Assembly (NCBI RefSeq): GCF_006228325.1
Contig: NZ_CP040231.1
Coordinates: 62,001-126,000, forward strand
DNA: 64,000 nucleotides
Direction: 5' to 3'
From: Streptococcus sp. 1643
Lineage (GTDB): Bacteria > Bacillota > Bacilli > Lactobacillales > Streptococcaceae
The translations under genes and the position numbers were made by a program. Below the pieces are notes generated by a model, which was not told the DNA's origin, did not search any database, and worked only from the letters and a program-made list of their open reading frames with translations. Shown here one piece after another: positions 8,969-16,260 of this stretch (positions are counted from its first letter, which is position 1; each line of letters starts with the position of its first letter).

Positions 8969-9511
8969 ATGAATAAAGAAGTGATTGGTTTGATAGTTGG
9001 GACCATCGTCATCTTCCTATCTTTTGTATTTGTGTGTGGGACCTTTCTTTTCCTCTATCTTCGGGATCAGATGTTGGTCCGCCTTGCCAAGTCATCCGTA
9101 CAGGGAACGGTTATCGGCTATAGCCGTTTTCGTGAGGGGTATCCACCTATCGTCGAATACACGGTGGATGGGATTGCTTATAAGAAAACCTTGCAGTATT
9201 TTATGTTCAAAACGGTCACGACTCCGTGGGGTCCTACTAAAGTTTCAAATGATTATACAAGAGAAGATATGCTAGCGTCTTCGATCACTCGCTACAGCAA
9301 CTCCTTTGTTTCCTTCAAACGATTGATGCAGACCCATTTCCCCCTTCATTCGGAGCTGACGGTCTGGTATGATCCAGACAAGCCGACCAGGGCCTATGTC
9401 GAACGTTACAGCGGCATGGACAAGTTTTACAAGTGGTTTGGTATCGGATTTGGGCTGGCTCTAGTCCTGGTCTATGGGATAGTGATCCTAGCCTTTTTGT
9501 CCAAGATATAA
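8969..9511 (+). CDS. DUF3592-like membrane protein, paralog B
   Basis: 180 aa, the same length and architecture as the protein at 7672-8214, sharing VRLAKSSV, PPIVEYTVDG, TREDMLA, THFP and VWYDP. Two membrane helices flank a soluble domain. Codon use is visibly richer in G and C than in paralog A, so the copies have had different histories or one arrived separately. CAGGAGGAG lies before the ATG. It ends the envelope island; about 200 bases of noncoding sequence follow before the cstR promoter. Function unknown. Confidence 0.65.
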   Translation: MNKEVIGLIVGTIVIFLSFVFVCGTFLFLYLRDQMLVRLAKSSVQGTVIGYSRFREGYPPIVEYTVDGIAYKKTLQYFMFKTVTTPWGPTKVSNDYTREDMLASSITRYSNSFVSFKRLMQTHFPLHSELTVWYDPDKPTRAYVERYSGMDKFYKWFGIGFGLALVLVYGIVILAFLSKI

Positions 9512-9661
9512 GGCATAAAAGTCAGTTGGTTAATAGGAAACTTTACTTCCCATCGAGTTTCAAGGAGGACAGAGTCTCTTTTCCATTTTCTTGCTCACCA
9601 ATCTTTTCTTTCTGATACAGAGAAAAGGTTGCCTCCCACAAATACAGACAGGAAGTGAATT

Positions 9662-9690
9662 TTGACAAAGCCCCTTATTCGAGATATAAT
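9662..9690 (+). promoter_or_regulatory. Promoter of the CstR-type repressor gene
   Basis: TTGACA at 9662-9667, 17-bp spacer, TATAAT at 9685-9690. No perfect copy of the operator seen at 11135-11155 is visible here. Confidence 0.85.
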
Positions 9691-9717
9691 GAAGAAAAAG
9701 TGACCAAGGATAAATCA

Positions 9718-9975
9718 ATGACAAACTTAAAGTATATAACACGCCTGAAGCGTTCAGAGGGTCAGTTGCGTGGGATTCAAAAGATGATTGAAGAAGATCG
9801 CGACTGCGCAGATATTGTTACGCAGTTGACAGCAGTGAAATCTAGCGTTGAGCGCGTGATTGAGATGATAATTACTGAAAATCTCACAGGCTGTATCAAC
9901 CAACCACTAGACGACCCCGAGGCTCAAAAGGAACGCCTAGAAAAGGCCATCCGATACCTGATTAAACGGAAATAA
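9718..9975 (+). CDS. cstR: CstR-like persulfide-sensing transcriptional repressor (CsoR/DUF156 family)
   Basis: 85 aa all-helical repressor. Cys30 (DRDCADIV) and Cys59 (NLTGCI) are present, but the metal-ligand histidine of copper-sensing CsoR is replaced by Asn55. This two-cysteine, no-histidine pattern is that of CstR, which reacts with persulfides and polysulfides. The start at 9718 is chosen because it lies downstream of the promoter at 9662-9690 and has AAGGA upstream; an in-frame start at 9655 lies outside the transcript. Two rhodanese genes on the other strand support a role in sulfide/persulfide response. The ligand assignment is inferred from the residues. Confidence 0.85.
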   Translation: MTNLKYITRLKRSEGQLRGIQKMIEEDRDCADIVTQLTAVKSSVERVIEMIITENLTGCINQPLDDPEAQKERLEKAIRYLIKRK

Positions 9976-10072
9976 ACTAATTTGCTATTGATAAACAATG
10001 CAGACAAAGGTATTTAAGTCTATTTCGATAAAGAAATCATGTCGGACAAACGGATGAGTTCCCCCAATACCA

Positions 10073-10162
10073 ATGAGCAACCTCTTTTTAGATACCATCA
10101 ATGTGTTTCGTTTTTTAGAAGCGGCGGGCTACGAGCCCTATATCAGTGGGTTGCAGAAATGA
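10073..10162 (+). pseudogene. Short 29-codon reading frame, probable gene remnant
   Basis: ATG at 10073 opens a 29-codon frame ending in TGA at 10162, containing FRFLEAAGYEPYISGLQK. No ribosome-binding site is evident and the frame runs into a terminator. It looks like the end of a deleted gene. The rest of 9976-10161 shows no gene. Confidence 0.25.
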
Positions 10163-10194
10163 AAAAACCGATTAAGGAACTTAATCGGTTTTTT
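10162..10194. terminator. Bidirectional intrinsic terminator between cstR and the rhodanese operon
   Basis: A perfect 15-bp stem (AAAAAACCGATTAAG with CTTAATCGGTTTTTT) around a GAA loop, with A-runs and T-runs on the two sides, so it can stop transcripts from either strand. Confidence 0.85.
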
Positions 10195-10196
10195 GC

Positions 10197-10493
10197 TTAT
10201 TTTACTTGACCGGGCCAAGCATTCATACCACCTTCTACATTGATAACGGTGATGCCTTGGGCGCTTAGAAATTCACAAGCAGATGCGGAACGGACTCCAC
10301 CTTGACAGATGACATGATATTCCTGGTCAGGTTTGAGTTCTTTGTAACCTTGCTCCAAGGTACTTAAAGGCAGATTTTTGGCACCTGGTGCATGTCCTGC
10401 TTGGAATTCGTGCTCTTCACGTACATCGATAAGGTTTAGATTTTCATTTAGGTATTTTTCATAAAAATCAGCCATGCTGATACTCGTTTCCAT
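10197..10493 (-). CDS. Single-domain rhodanese-like protein
   Basis: 98 aa rhodanese domain. Asp-Val-Arg near residue 23 (LIDVREEHEF) and the active-site loop CQGGVRS with Cys63 are intact, so it should carry a persulfide for sulfur transfer. The start at 10493 is chosen because AAGGAG lies ahead of it; upstream in-frame codons belong to the broken gene at 10510-10815. It is the last gene of a minus-strand unit driven from the CstR-type operator at 11135-11155, and stops just before the bidirectional terminator. Confidence 0.85.
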   Translation of the reverse strand: METSISMADFYEKYLNENLNLIDVREEHEFQAGHAPGAKNLPLSTLEQGYKELKPDQEYHVICQGGVRSASACEFLSAQGITVINVEGGMNAWPGQVK

Positions 10494-10509
10494 ATTTGAC
10501 TCCTTCTGG

Positions 10510-10815
10510 ATTAGACATTTTATATTGTGAATAAGCGCCATCAAGGTTTTGGATGGCAATTCCTGCCGCTGGAGGATACGCTCTGTGATCTAGCTGCGCA
10601 AAACGCTGATGTAGGCGTCTGGTTCATCCAAGTTCTCCCATAGTTTGTTTAGGGGGATATGAATGGTATCGACCTTGGGTCGCCCCCTGAAATTCGCCAC
10701 TTGTCCGTATATCTAGGGATTTTTACCCTTAGTCAGATCGTCTTCGAGCGGACACCATTGGATATGGTCGCTCAGACCTTCGATAAGGTTCAAGGCTGCG
10801 TAGCCCATTTTATGC
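10510..10815 (-). pseudogene. Remnant of a CoA-disulfide reductase C-terminal region with rhodanese domain
   Basis: Reading the minus strand in one frame gives MGYAALNLIEGLSDHIQW, then VDTIHIPLNKLWENLDE, then ITERILQRQE, interrupted by at least two in-frame stops and missing the active-site Cys loop. These pieces match, in order, the end of a CoA-disulfide reductase (LNLIEG...QW) and a fused rhodanese domain (IHIPLN...ERIL). It lies between two intact rhodaneses in the same direction. In other Firmicutes, CstR-controlled operons include a CoA-persulfide reductase, so this is probably the lost third gene of the set. Confidence 0.6.
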
Positions 10816-10817
10816 TT

Positions 10818-11123
10818 CTAGATGACTTTACCTGTCCAAGCGCTCATACCGCCTCGGACATTGATGACATCGTAGCCTTTTTTCTTTAGCTTCTTCGCAG
10901 CTAGTTTGCTTCGCACACCAGAATGACAAATGACATAGAGTATTTCTTTTGTCGCTGGTGCATAAGATCCGATTTCGGATAGAGGGACATTCTTGGCATT
11001 TTTGATATGACCTCTACGGAATTCCATAGGCGTCCGAACATCTAGTAGCTGAATCGGTTCTCTGAGTTTAGCTTCTAACTCGCTGGTAGAAATACTGTCA
11101 ATTTTTGTAAATAAGTGAAACAT
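10818..11123 (-). CDS. Single-domain rhodanese-like protein, first gene of the CstR-type operon
   Basis: 101 aa rhodanese domain with LLDVRTPMEFRRGH near residues 27-39 and the active loop CHSGVRS with Cys66. The start at 11123 has GGAGGTG upstream; a longer frame reaching 11186 would run through the operator and promoter and is rejected. The promoter at 11154-11182 and the palindromic operator at 11135-11155 sit just ahead. It shares the fold with the protein at 10197-10493 but differs in the active-site loop, so the two may use different acceptors. Confidence 0.86.
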   Translation of the reverse strand: MFHLFTKIDSISTSELEAKLREPIQLLDVRTPMEFRRGHIKNAKNVPLSEIGSYAPATKEILYVICHSGVRSKLAAKKLKKKGYDVINVRGGMSAWTGKVI

Positions 11124-11134
11124 AGGCACCTCCG

Positions 11135-11155
11135 ATATACCCTTATGGGGTATAT
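11135..11155 (-). promoter_or_regulatory. CstR/CsoR-type operator
   Basis: Perfect inverted repeat: arms ATATACCC (11135-11142) and GGGTATAT (11148-11155) around 5 bases. A/T-flanked CCC/GGG palindromes of this kind are the known targets of CsoR/CstR repressors. It overlaps the edge of the -10 box and the start of transcription of the rhodanese operon. Confidence 0.8.
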
Positions 11156-11182
11156 TAAACCATGAAGTCAAGCTTTTGTCAA
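11154..11182 (-). promoter_or_regulatory. Promoter of the rhodanese operon
   Basis: On the minus strand TTGACA (11177-11182) and TTTAAT (11154-11159) are 17 bp apart. The operator begins at the -10 box. Confidence 0.8.
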
Positions 11183-11240
11183 GCAAGTTGTTTTGACTTG
11201 GGATGGGATTGGTTTTGAGAGTTTAGAAAGCAGGCTATTC

Positions 11241-11269
11241 TTGACCTTTCAAAGGCTTTTTGATATGAT
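11241..11269 (+). promoter_or_regulatory. Promoter of the acetyltransferase gene
   Basis: TTGACC (11241-11246), 17-bp spacer, TATGAT (11264-11269). Confidence 0.75.
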
Positions 11270-11297
11270 GGGTCCAAAGTAAGTGTGAGGTGATAAG

Positions 11298-11861
11298 ATG
11301 GCTAGCGAATACCAGAAAATGATAGCAGGGGGGCCCTATCATCCGTTTGATCCCGAGTTGCGGACCTTGGCTCAGACAGCACGTCAGAAGCAGGCGGATT
11401 TCAACCAGGAGTTAGATCCCTTGAAAGGGGCGGAGATTATCAAAAGTTGGTTTGGTTCAACTGGGCAAAATCTCTATGTCAATCCACGCCTGGTGGTCGA
11501 TTATGGAGTTAATATCCATCTAGGGGAAAATTTTTATTCTAATTGGAACTTGACTATGCTGGATGTTTGTCCGATTCGCATTGGGAACAACGCTATGCTT
11601 GGCCCCAACTGTCAGTTTTTAACCCCACTCCATCCACTGGATCCACATGAACGCAATTCAGGGGTCGAATATGGCAAGCCCATCACCATTGGAGATAATT
11701 TCTGGGCTGGAGGTGGCGTCATTGTCCTTCCTGGAGTGACACTGGGCAATAACGTCGTTGCTGGAGCAGGAGCCGTGATCACCAAGTCCTTTGGAGACAA
11801 TGTTGTCCTAGGTGGGAATCCTGCGCGTGTTATCAAGGAAATCCCAATAAAAGAAAACTAA
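11298..11861 (+). CDS. maa: Maltose/galactoside O-acetyltransferase family protein
   Basis: 187 aa left-handed beta-helix enzyme of the LacA/Maa/NodL group, which transfers acetyl from acetyl-CoA to a sugar hydroxyl. An N-terminal maltose-acetyltransferase motif (MIAGGPYHPFDPEL) precedes hexapeptide repeats (IRIGNNAMLGPNC, ITIGDNFWAGGGVIVLPGVTLGNNVVAGAGAV). The catalytic histidine lies in LTPLHPLDPHERN. It is monocistronic between its own promoter and a terminator. GTGAGGTGA precedes the ATG. The acceptor sugar is unknown. Confidence 0.88.
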   Translation: MASEYQKMIAGGPYHPFDPELRTLAQTARQKQADFNQELDPLKGAEIIKSWFGSTGQNLYVNPRLVVDYGVNIHLGENFYSNWNLTMLDVCPIRIGNNAMLGPNCQFLTPLHPLDPHERNSGVEYGKPITIGDNFWAGGGVIVLPGVTLGNNVVAGAGAVITKSFGDNVVLGGNPARVIKEIPIKEN

Positions 11862-11886
11862 AAAGAACAGCTTGGGCTGTTCTTTT
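11861..11886 (+). terminator. Intrinsic terminator after the acetyltransferase
   Basis: AAAAGAACAGC and GCTGTTCTTTT form a perfect 11-bp stem with a 4-base loop and a T tail, right at the stop codon. Confidence 0.88.
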
Positions 11887-12046
11887 TATAATCTTTATCT
11901 TAGTCTTATAGATTTTTCTTTTTTGGCTTTTTGAGTTAGAGTGACATCGCACTTGGGGATGTTGCTTTTAAAGACTATTAAATGCATTTTAGTACTCCCA
12001 AATTGTTTCTAGTAGCCCTTTCAAAAGAATACTAAGCGAAACTGAA

Positions 12047-12116
12047 TTTAAGGAAACTTTCAGAAAAGTTTTAGTTTTGTTTCAGGAATCTTCTGTAGAC
12101 TGTCTAGCTATATCAT
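12047..12116 (+). promoter_or_regulatory. Four hexamer direct repeats at 11-bp spacing plus -10 box
   Basis: TTTAAG (12047), TTTCAG (12058), TTTTAG (12069) and TTTCAG (12080) recur exactly every 11 bp, one helical turn, directly upstream of where a -35 would lie; TATCAT (12111-12116) is the likely -10. OmpR-family response regulators bind such direct repeats; the first hexamer equals the half-site of the CiaR box, the others deviate from it. Confidence 0.6.
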
Positions 12117-12136
12117 ACGAAGGAGAGGAAAAAGGT

Positions 12137-13372
12137 ATGAAATCAAAAAAATGGACCCTACTCGTAACGAGTTTAACGGCAATGATGCTGATGGCAGCAT
12201 GTGCCCAGTCAACAACTACATCCAATACCAATGCAACGACAAATAGTGCCACAACAACTGCAACAAAGACAAACCAATCATCCTATTTTACAGATAAGGA
12301 CAATGATACCTCTTATGACGAAAGCACAGCTTCTAAAATTGAGCTATCTGGCTCATCTGCAAACGTCTCTGGAGATGGGGTGACAGTCTCTGAATCAACA
12401 GTGACCATCACAAAATCTGGAACCTATGTGATTTCAGGTCAGTCTGATGGGGTGCAGATCAAGGTCGAGGCAGATAAGTCGGCAGATGTTCACCTAGTCC
12501 TAAAAGGTGCGACCATGACCAATACCAATGCAGCAATTTCTGCGACATCAGCTGACCATGTCTACTTGACTCTAGCAGAGGGAACCACCAACAGTCTCTC
12601 TGACTCAAGCTCTAACAGCGACGAAAAAGCAGACGCAGCTCTCTTTTCTAAGGTGGATTTGACCATCAACGGGAAAGGAACTCTCAATGTAGATGGCAAG
12701 AAGAACAATGGTATCAAGGCCAACGACACCCTCCACATCACGGGTGGAACCTATAACATCACAGCAGTTGGCGATGCCTTTAATGTCAATGATGAACTCA
12801 ACATCACTGGTACGACCATGACTATCGATGCCAAGGAAGATGGCGTAAAGGTGGACAATGACGAGGATACTTCAGTCGGAACCATGTACCTATCCAACAA
12901 CAACATCACCGTCACAGCAGGAGATGATGGCATCCACGCTTCTGGAGACCTGGTTATCGATAGTGGTACCTACACCGTCAAGAATTCGACAGAAGGACTT
13001 GAAGGTAAGTCAATCACTATCAACGGTGGGGACATTAGCATCTATTCGACAGATGATGGAGTCAATGCAGCTAATAAAAACGCCCAACAGAGTGAAATCT
13101 TCTTCACCATGAACGGTGGGAACCTGACAGTAGAAGTCGGTCAAGGAGACACAGACCCAATCGACTCAAACGGCAATATCACAGTTACAGGCGGAACCAT
13201 TAAAATGACTGGTCAAACAGGTTTTGACTTTGATGGAACTGCGACCTACACAGGTGGAGATATCTATCTCAACGGCGAAAAACAAACGGAAATCGTCAAC
13301 TCTATGCCTAGAGGCGGAGGACCAAATGGAGGCCCTCAAGGCGGCGGTCCAGCCCCTGGCGGACAAGGATAA
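12137..13372 (+). CDS. Carbohydrate-binding-domain lipoprotein (Cthe_2159/DUF4353-like)
   Basis: 411 aa lipoprotein with a signal of about 22 residues and a MAACAQ lipobox. A Thr/Ser/Asn-rich linker follows, then a long repetitive beta-helix domain whose turns repeat phrases such as LTINGKGTLNVDG, LHITGGTYNITA, MTIDAKEDGVKVDN and LVIDSGTYTVKN. Asp/Asn-Gly turns of this kind bind calcium and polysaccharide in related proteins. The C-terminus is Gly/Pro-rich. The start at 12137 follows AAGGAGAGG; an upstream in-frame ATG at 12077 lies inside the hexamer-repeat promoter. Probably a surface sugar-binding protein; ligand unknown. Confidence 0.82.
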   Translation: MKSKKWTLLVTSLTAMMLMAACAQSTTTSNTNATTNSATTTATKTNQSSYFTDKDNDTSYDESTASKIELSGSSANVSGDGVTVSESTVTITKSGTYVISGQSDGVQIKVEADKSADVHLVLKGATMTNTNAAISATSADHVYLTLAEGTTNSLSDSSSNSDEKADAALFSKVDLTINGKGTLNVDGKKNNGIKANDTLHITGGTYNITAVGDAFNVNDELNITGTTMTIDAKEDGVKVDNDEDTSVGTMYLSNNNITVTAGDDGIHASGDLVIDSGTYTVKNSTEGLEGKSITINGGDISIYSTDDGVNAANKNAQQSEIFFTMNGGNLTVEVGQGDTDPIDSNGNITVTGGTIKMTGQTGFDFDGTATYTGGDIYLNGEKQTEIVNSMPRGGGPNGGPQGGGPAPGGQG

Positions 13373-13380
13373 AAAAGAAT

Positions 13381-13409
13381 CTCCTTTCTCGAAAGAGAAG
13401 GGAGAGTTT
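13381..13409 (+). terminator. Intrinsic terminator after the lipoprotein gene
   Basis: CTCCTTTCTC, GAAA loop, GAGAAGGGAG, then a T run. Confidence 0.85.
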
Positions 13410-13433
13410 TTGTGTTTGAGAGATGGATTGTAG

Positions 13434-13583
13434 CTAAAACAACTCCCAATTAGGTCTTGAAAATTTCTTAGTCTGTTTCATATAAAAATGAGTAAAATGA
13501 ATTTCCATCGCCAAGGTCATTAGAGTTGCGATAGCAATGACGATGGTAGGATTGGCTGAGAAAAGCAGAGGAAGAATAGGCCT
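13434..13583 (-). pseudogene. C-terminal fragment of a membrane protein
   Basis: The minus strand reads an uninterrupted ~48-codon frame ending in TAG: ILPLLFSANPTIVIAIATL, then MEIHFTHFYMKQTK and FSRPNWELF. Upstream it runs into a stop with no start codon. One hydrophobic helix is visible. It looks like the surviving tail of a deleted membrane-protein gene whose family I cannot name. The remaining noncoding sequence from 13584 to 13720 shows nothing else. Confidence 0.35.
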
Positions 13584-13720
13584 TTAAAAAGTGGACAGGA
13601 AAGACCATTTCAGAGTATCGAGAAGAGATTTAGAAACAGCTCTAAAAGCAATAGCTATCCATTATAAGCATCAGATAATAATATCTGGTGCTTTATTTTT
13701 AAAAAAATTCAGATTTTTTC

Positions 13721-13782
13721 TTGACAAGTGAGTGATTACTCACTACAATAGGCTTATATTTAGCAAGTGAGTAATCACTCAC
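13721..13782 (+). promoter_or_regulatory. ABC-exporter promoter with twin TetR-type operators
   Basis: TTGACA (13721-13726) and TACAAT (13744-13749) are 17 bp apart. GTGAGTGATTACTCAC (13728-13743) fills nearly the whole spacer. Its exact reverse complement GTGAGTAATCACTCAC lies at 13767-13782, just downstream of the start of transcription. Both are near-perfect palindromes, as expected for the TetR regulator encoded at 15637-16260. Confidence 0.85.
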
Positions 13783-13796
13783 CAAGGAGGAAGTAA

Positions 13797-14513
13797 ATGA
13801 AAACATTACTACATTTACAAGATTTAGTAAAATCTTTTGACCATCAAATAGTTCTGAATCATGTCAGCTTTGAATTGCAGCCAGGAGAAATTATAGGCTT
13901 AATTGGTCCGTCTGGTGCTGGTAAATCAACTATGATTAAGACTACGTTAGGAATGGAAAAGGCTGATGGAGGCGTAGCTTTAGTGTTAAATCACACTATG
14001 CCCAATCGCTATATTTTAGGAGATATTGGCTATATGGCCCAATCAGATGCTTTATACGAGACCTTGTCAGGCCAAGAAAATCTGGAATTTTTTGGTCAGC
14101 TAAAGGGGCTTTCTAAAAAAGACCTGAAGGCGGAAATTGCTTATATAGCTCAAGTAGTAGATCTGACAGACTACTTAAACAAGGCGGTATCTGGTTATTC
14201 TGGAGGAATGAAACGGCGTTTGTCACTGGCTATCGCGCTTTTAGGAAATCCTCAACTCTTGATTTTGGACGAACCGACAGTTGGAATCGACCCTTCTCTT
14301 CGAAAGAAAATCTGGAAAGAATTATTCGCGCTTAGAGACAAAGGGGTTGGGATATTAGTTACTACCCATGTTATGGATGAAGCAGAGTTGACGGATAAGG
14401 TCAGCTTATTATTAGGCGGAAAAATCATTGCTTTTGATACACCGCAACACTTAAAAGAAAGTTATCAAGCTTCAAGTATTGAAGAAGTATTTTTAAAAGC
14501 AGAAGGTGAGTAA
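13797..14513 (+). CDS. ABC transporter ATP-binding protein (ABC-2 type exporter)
   Basis: 238 aa ATPase. Walker A is GPSGAGKS (about residues 37-44), Q-loop MAQSD, signature SGYSGGMKRR, Walker B LLILDEPT followed by VGIDPSLRKK, and switch histidine TTHVMDE. It is the DrrA-like single-domain type that pairs with an ABC-2 permease. AAGGAGG lies before the ATG. The stop is 1 base ahead of the permease start, so both are coupled. Expression should be controlled by the TetR protein encoded two genes downstream. The substrate is unknown; drugs or peptides are usual. Confidence 0.9.
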   Translation: MKTLLHLQDLVKSFDHQIVLNHVSFELQPGEIIGLIGPSGAGKSTMIKTTLGMEKADGGVALVLNHTMPNRYILGDIGYMAQSDALYETLSGQENLEFFGQLKGLSKKDLKAEIAYIAQVVDLTDYLNKAVSGYSGGMKRRLSLAIALLGNPQLLILDEPTVGIDPSLRKKIWKELFALRDKGVGILVTTHVMDEAELTDKVSLLLGGKIIAFDTPQHLKESYQASSIEEVFLKAEGE

Positions 14514-14514
14514 A

Positions 14515-15597
14515 ATGAGAACAATAGCGATTGCAAAAAAAGTCATCAAAGAATTACTTCGTGACAAACGAACTCTAGCCCTGATGTTTATAGCACCTGT
14601 TTTTATCATGTGGTTGATGAACCTCATGTTTTCAGCTAGTACAACCGTGAATGTCAAGTTAGCGACACAAGATCTACCAACTGGTTTGGTAACGAAAATG
14701 GATGAGCTTGATCATGTGGACATCGAGACTTATCAAGACTTAGATCAGGCCAAAGAAGCGCTAGCAAATGAAAAAGTCGATGCTGTGATTTCTTATAAAA
14801 ACGGTGAGTATCAGGTCGACTACGCAAACACAGACGCCTCCAAAACATCTATGATACGACAAGTGTTACGAACGAGTATCGCCAGTGAAGGCACCGATCA
14901 GTTAGTATCTCGTGTTAAACAAGCTCTTCCACAATTGGGCTCGGACGCAAAAACACCAGAAATCAAGGAGTCTTACCAGTATGGAGATGAAAATACAAGC
15001 TTCTTTACCAGTATGATTCCGGTTTTGATAGGTTTTGTAGTTTTCTTCTTTGTCTTTTTGATTTCAGGTATGGCGCTTTTGAAAGAGCGCACCAGTGGAA
15101 CACTAGAACGTTTGTTAGCAACACCAGTGAAACGATCTGAAATCGTCTATGGCTATATGTTGTCTTACGGTATTATTGCGATTTTTCAAACGGCAGTTGT
15201 CGTTTTAGCAGCAATTTGGCTACTAGATGTAGAAGTTGTAGGAAGTATTTTAAATGTTATAATAGTTAATGTGGTACTGGCTCTTGTAGCACTAGCTTTT
15301 GGAATTTTCTTGTCTACTCTAGCAAAATCAGAATTCCAAATGATGCAATTTATTCCTCTCGTGATTATGCCCCAACTTTTTTTCTCAGGAATTATTCCAT
15401 TGTCATCCATGGGAGAATGGGCTCTAACTGTGGGGAAATTTTTGCCATTAACCTATTCTGGTGATGCAATAAGCCAGATTATTCTTTACGGGCACAATCT
15501 TGGTGATATTTTGTCAAATCTTGGTGTTTTAATGGTTTTCTTGATCATTTTAACAATTCTTAATATTGTTGGATTGCGTCGTTATCGTAAAGTTTAG
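14515..15597 (+). CDS. ABC-2 type transporter permease
   Basis: 360 aa membrane protein with an N-terminal helix (about residues 20-40), an extracellular domain (40-165) and five further helices (about 170-360), including the ABC-2 signature region ERTSGTLERLLATPVKRSEIVYG. This is the standard layout of DrrB/YhgE-like exporters. The ATG at 14515 is preferred (AAGGTGAG upstream) over a GTG at 14506 that would overlap the ATPase gene. Together with the ATPase it forms a full exporter. Confidence 0.88.
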   Translation: MRTIAIAKKVIKELLRDKRTLALMFIAPVFIMWLMNLMFSASTTVNVKLATQDLPTGLVTKMDELDHVDIETYQDLDQAKEALANEKVDAVISYKNGEYQVDYANTDASKTSMIRQVLRTSIASEGTDQLVSRVKQALPQLGSDAKTPEIKESYQYGDENTSFFTSMIPVLIGFVVFFFVFLISGMALLKERTSGTLERLLATPVKRSEIVYGYMLSYGIIAIFQTAVVVLAAIWLLDVEVVGSILNVIIVNVVLALVALAFGIFLSTLAKSEFQMMQFIPLVIMPQLFFSGIIPLSSMGEWALTVGKFLPLTYSGDAISQIILYGHNLGDILSNLGVLMVFLIILTILNIVGLRRYRKV

Positions 15598-15636
15598 AAA
15601 TCAACATAAATAATGCTAAAAAGGTGTGAAGATTAG

Positions 15637-16260
15637 ATGGATAAGACTGTTTTTGAATCGTTTGAAGATTACTTAGAAGAAGCGAATTACCCTCAAGGAA
15701 AGAAAAAAATCATGCAGGCAGCAGTGGATCTCATATCAACCAGGAGTTACCATGGGACCTCAACTCTTCACATAGCTGAGCGTGCTGGACTAAGCCAGGC
15801 AACTTTGTTTAAGTATTTTAAGACGAAGGATGATTTACTGACGGCTATTTTACATCCTGTAGTCCCAGGCATTTTCGGTAGTTTTTTGGAGGAACTCTTA
15901 GCTTTTGAAACGACAGAAGAGAGGGTTCGTTATCTCGTCCATGATCGTATGAGCTATCTCAAAAAAAATCGTGCTTTGATGAAAATCATTCTGCAGGAGA
16001 GTTTTTCAAATAAGAAACTAAAAAATGAACAGATTTTTATCTGGAGTGCTATTCAAGATAAACTTCGAGTGCTTCATAAGGAATTGCTAGCAGATCCACG
16101 TGTAAATCCAGAGTTAACGATTCCTCAAATGGTTCGTATTTGTGTTGGTCCATTGTTGGCTTACTTCGCTCAGCTTTATATCGTTAGTGACAACGGAGAA
16201 ATAAAGGAAGAAGACCTAGACTTATTAGAAAAACAGATTTTAGGTGGTTTGTGGAAATAG
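15637..16260 (+). CDS. TetR-family repressor of the ABC exporter
   Basis: 207 aa. The N-terminal helix-turn-helix is visible at residues 20-65 (KIMQAAVDLISTRSYHGTST ... AGLSQATLFKYFKTKDDLL), followed by an all-helical ligand domain. The last gene of the exporter operon, 39 bases after the permease. The paired palindromes at 13728-13743 and 13767-13782 are the likely binding sites, giving autoregulation relieved by an exported ligand. The ligand is unknown. Confidence 0.88.
   Translation: MDKTVFESFEDYLEEANYPQGKKKIMQAAVDLISTRSYHGTSTLHIAERAGLSQATLFKYFKTKDDLLTAILHPVVPGIFGSFLEELLAFETTEERVRYLVHDRMSYLKKNRALMKIILQESFSNKKLKNEQIFIWSAIQDKLRVLHKELLADPRVNPELTIPQMVRICVGPLLAYFAQLYIVSDNGEIKEEDLDLLEKQILGGLWK

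Noticed and set aside
9718-9975. Copper-sensing CsoR
   Set aside because: The metal-binding histidine is Asn, and no copper ATPase or chaperone is adjacent; rhodaneses are.
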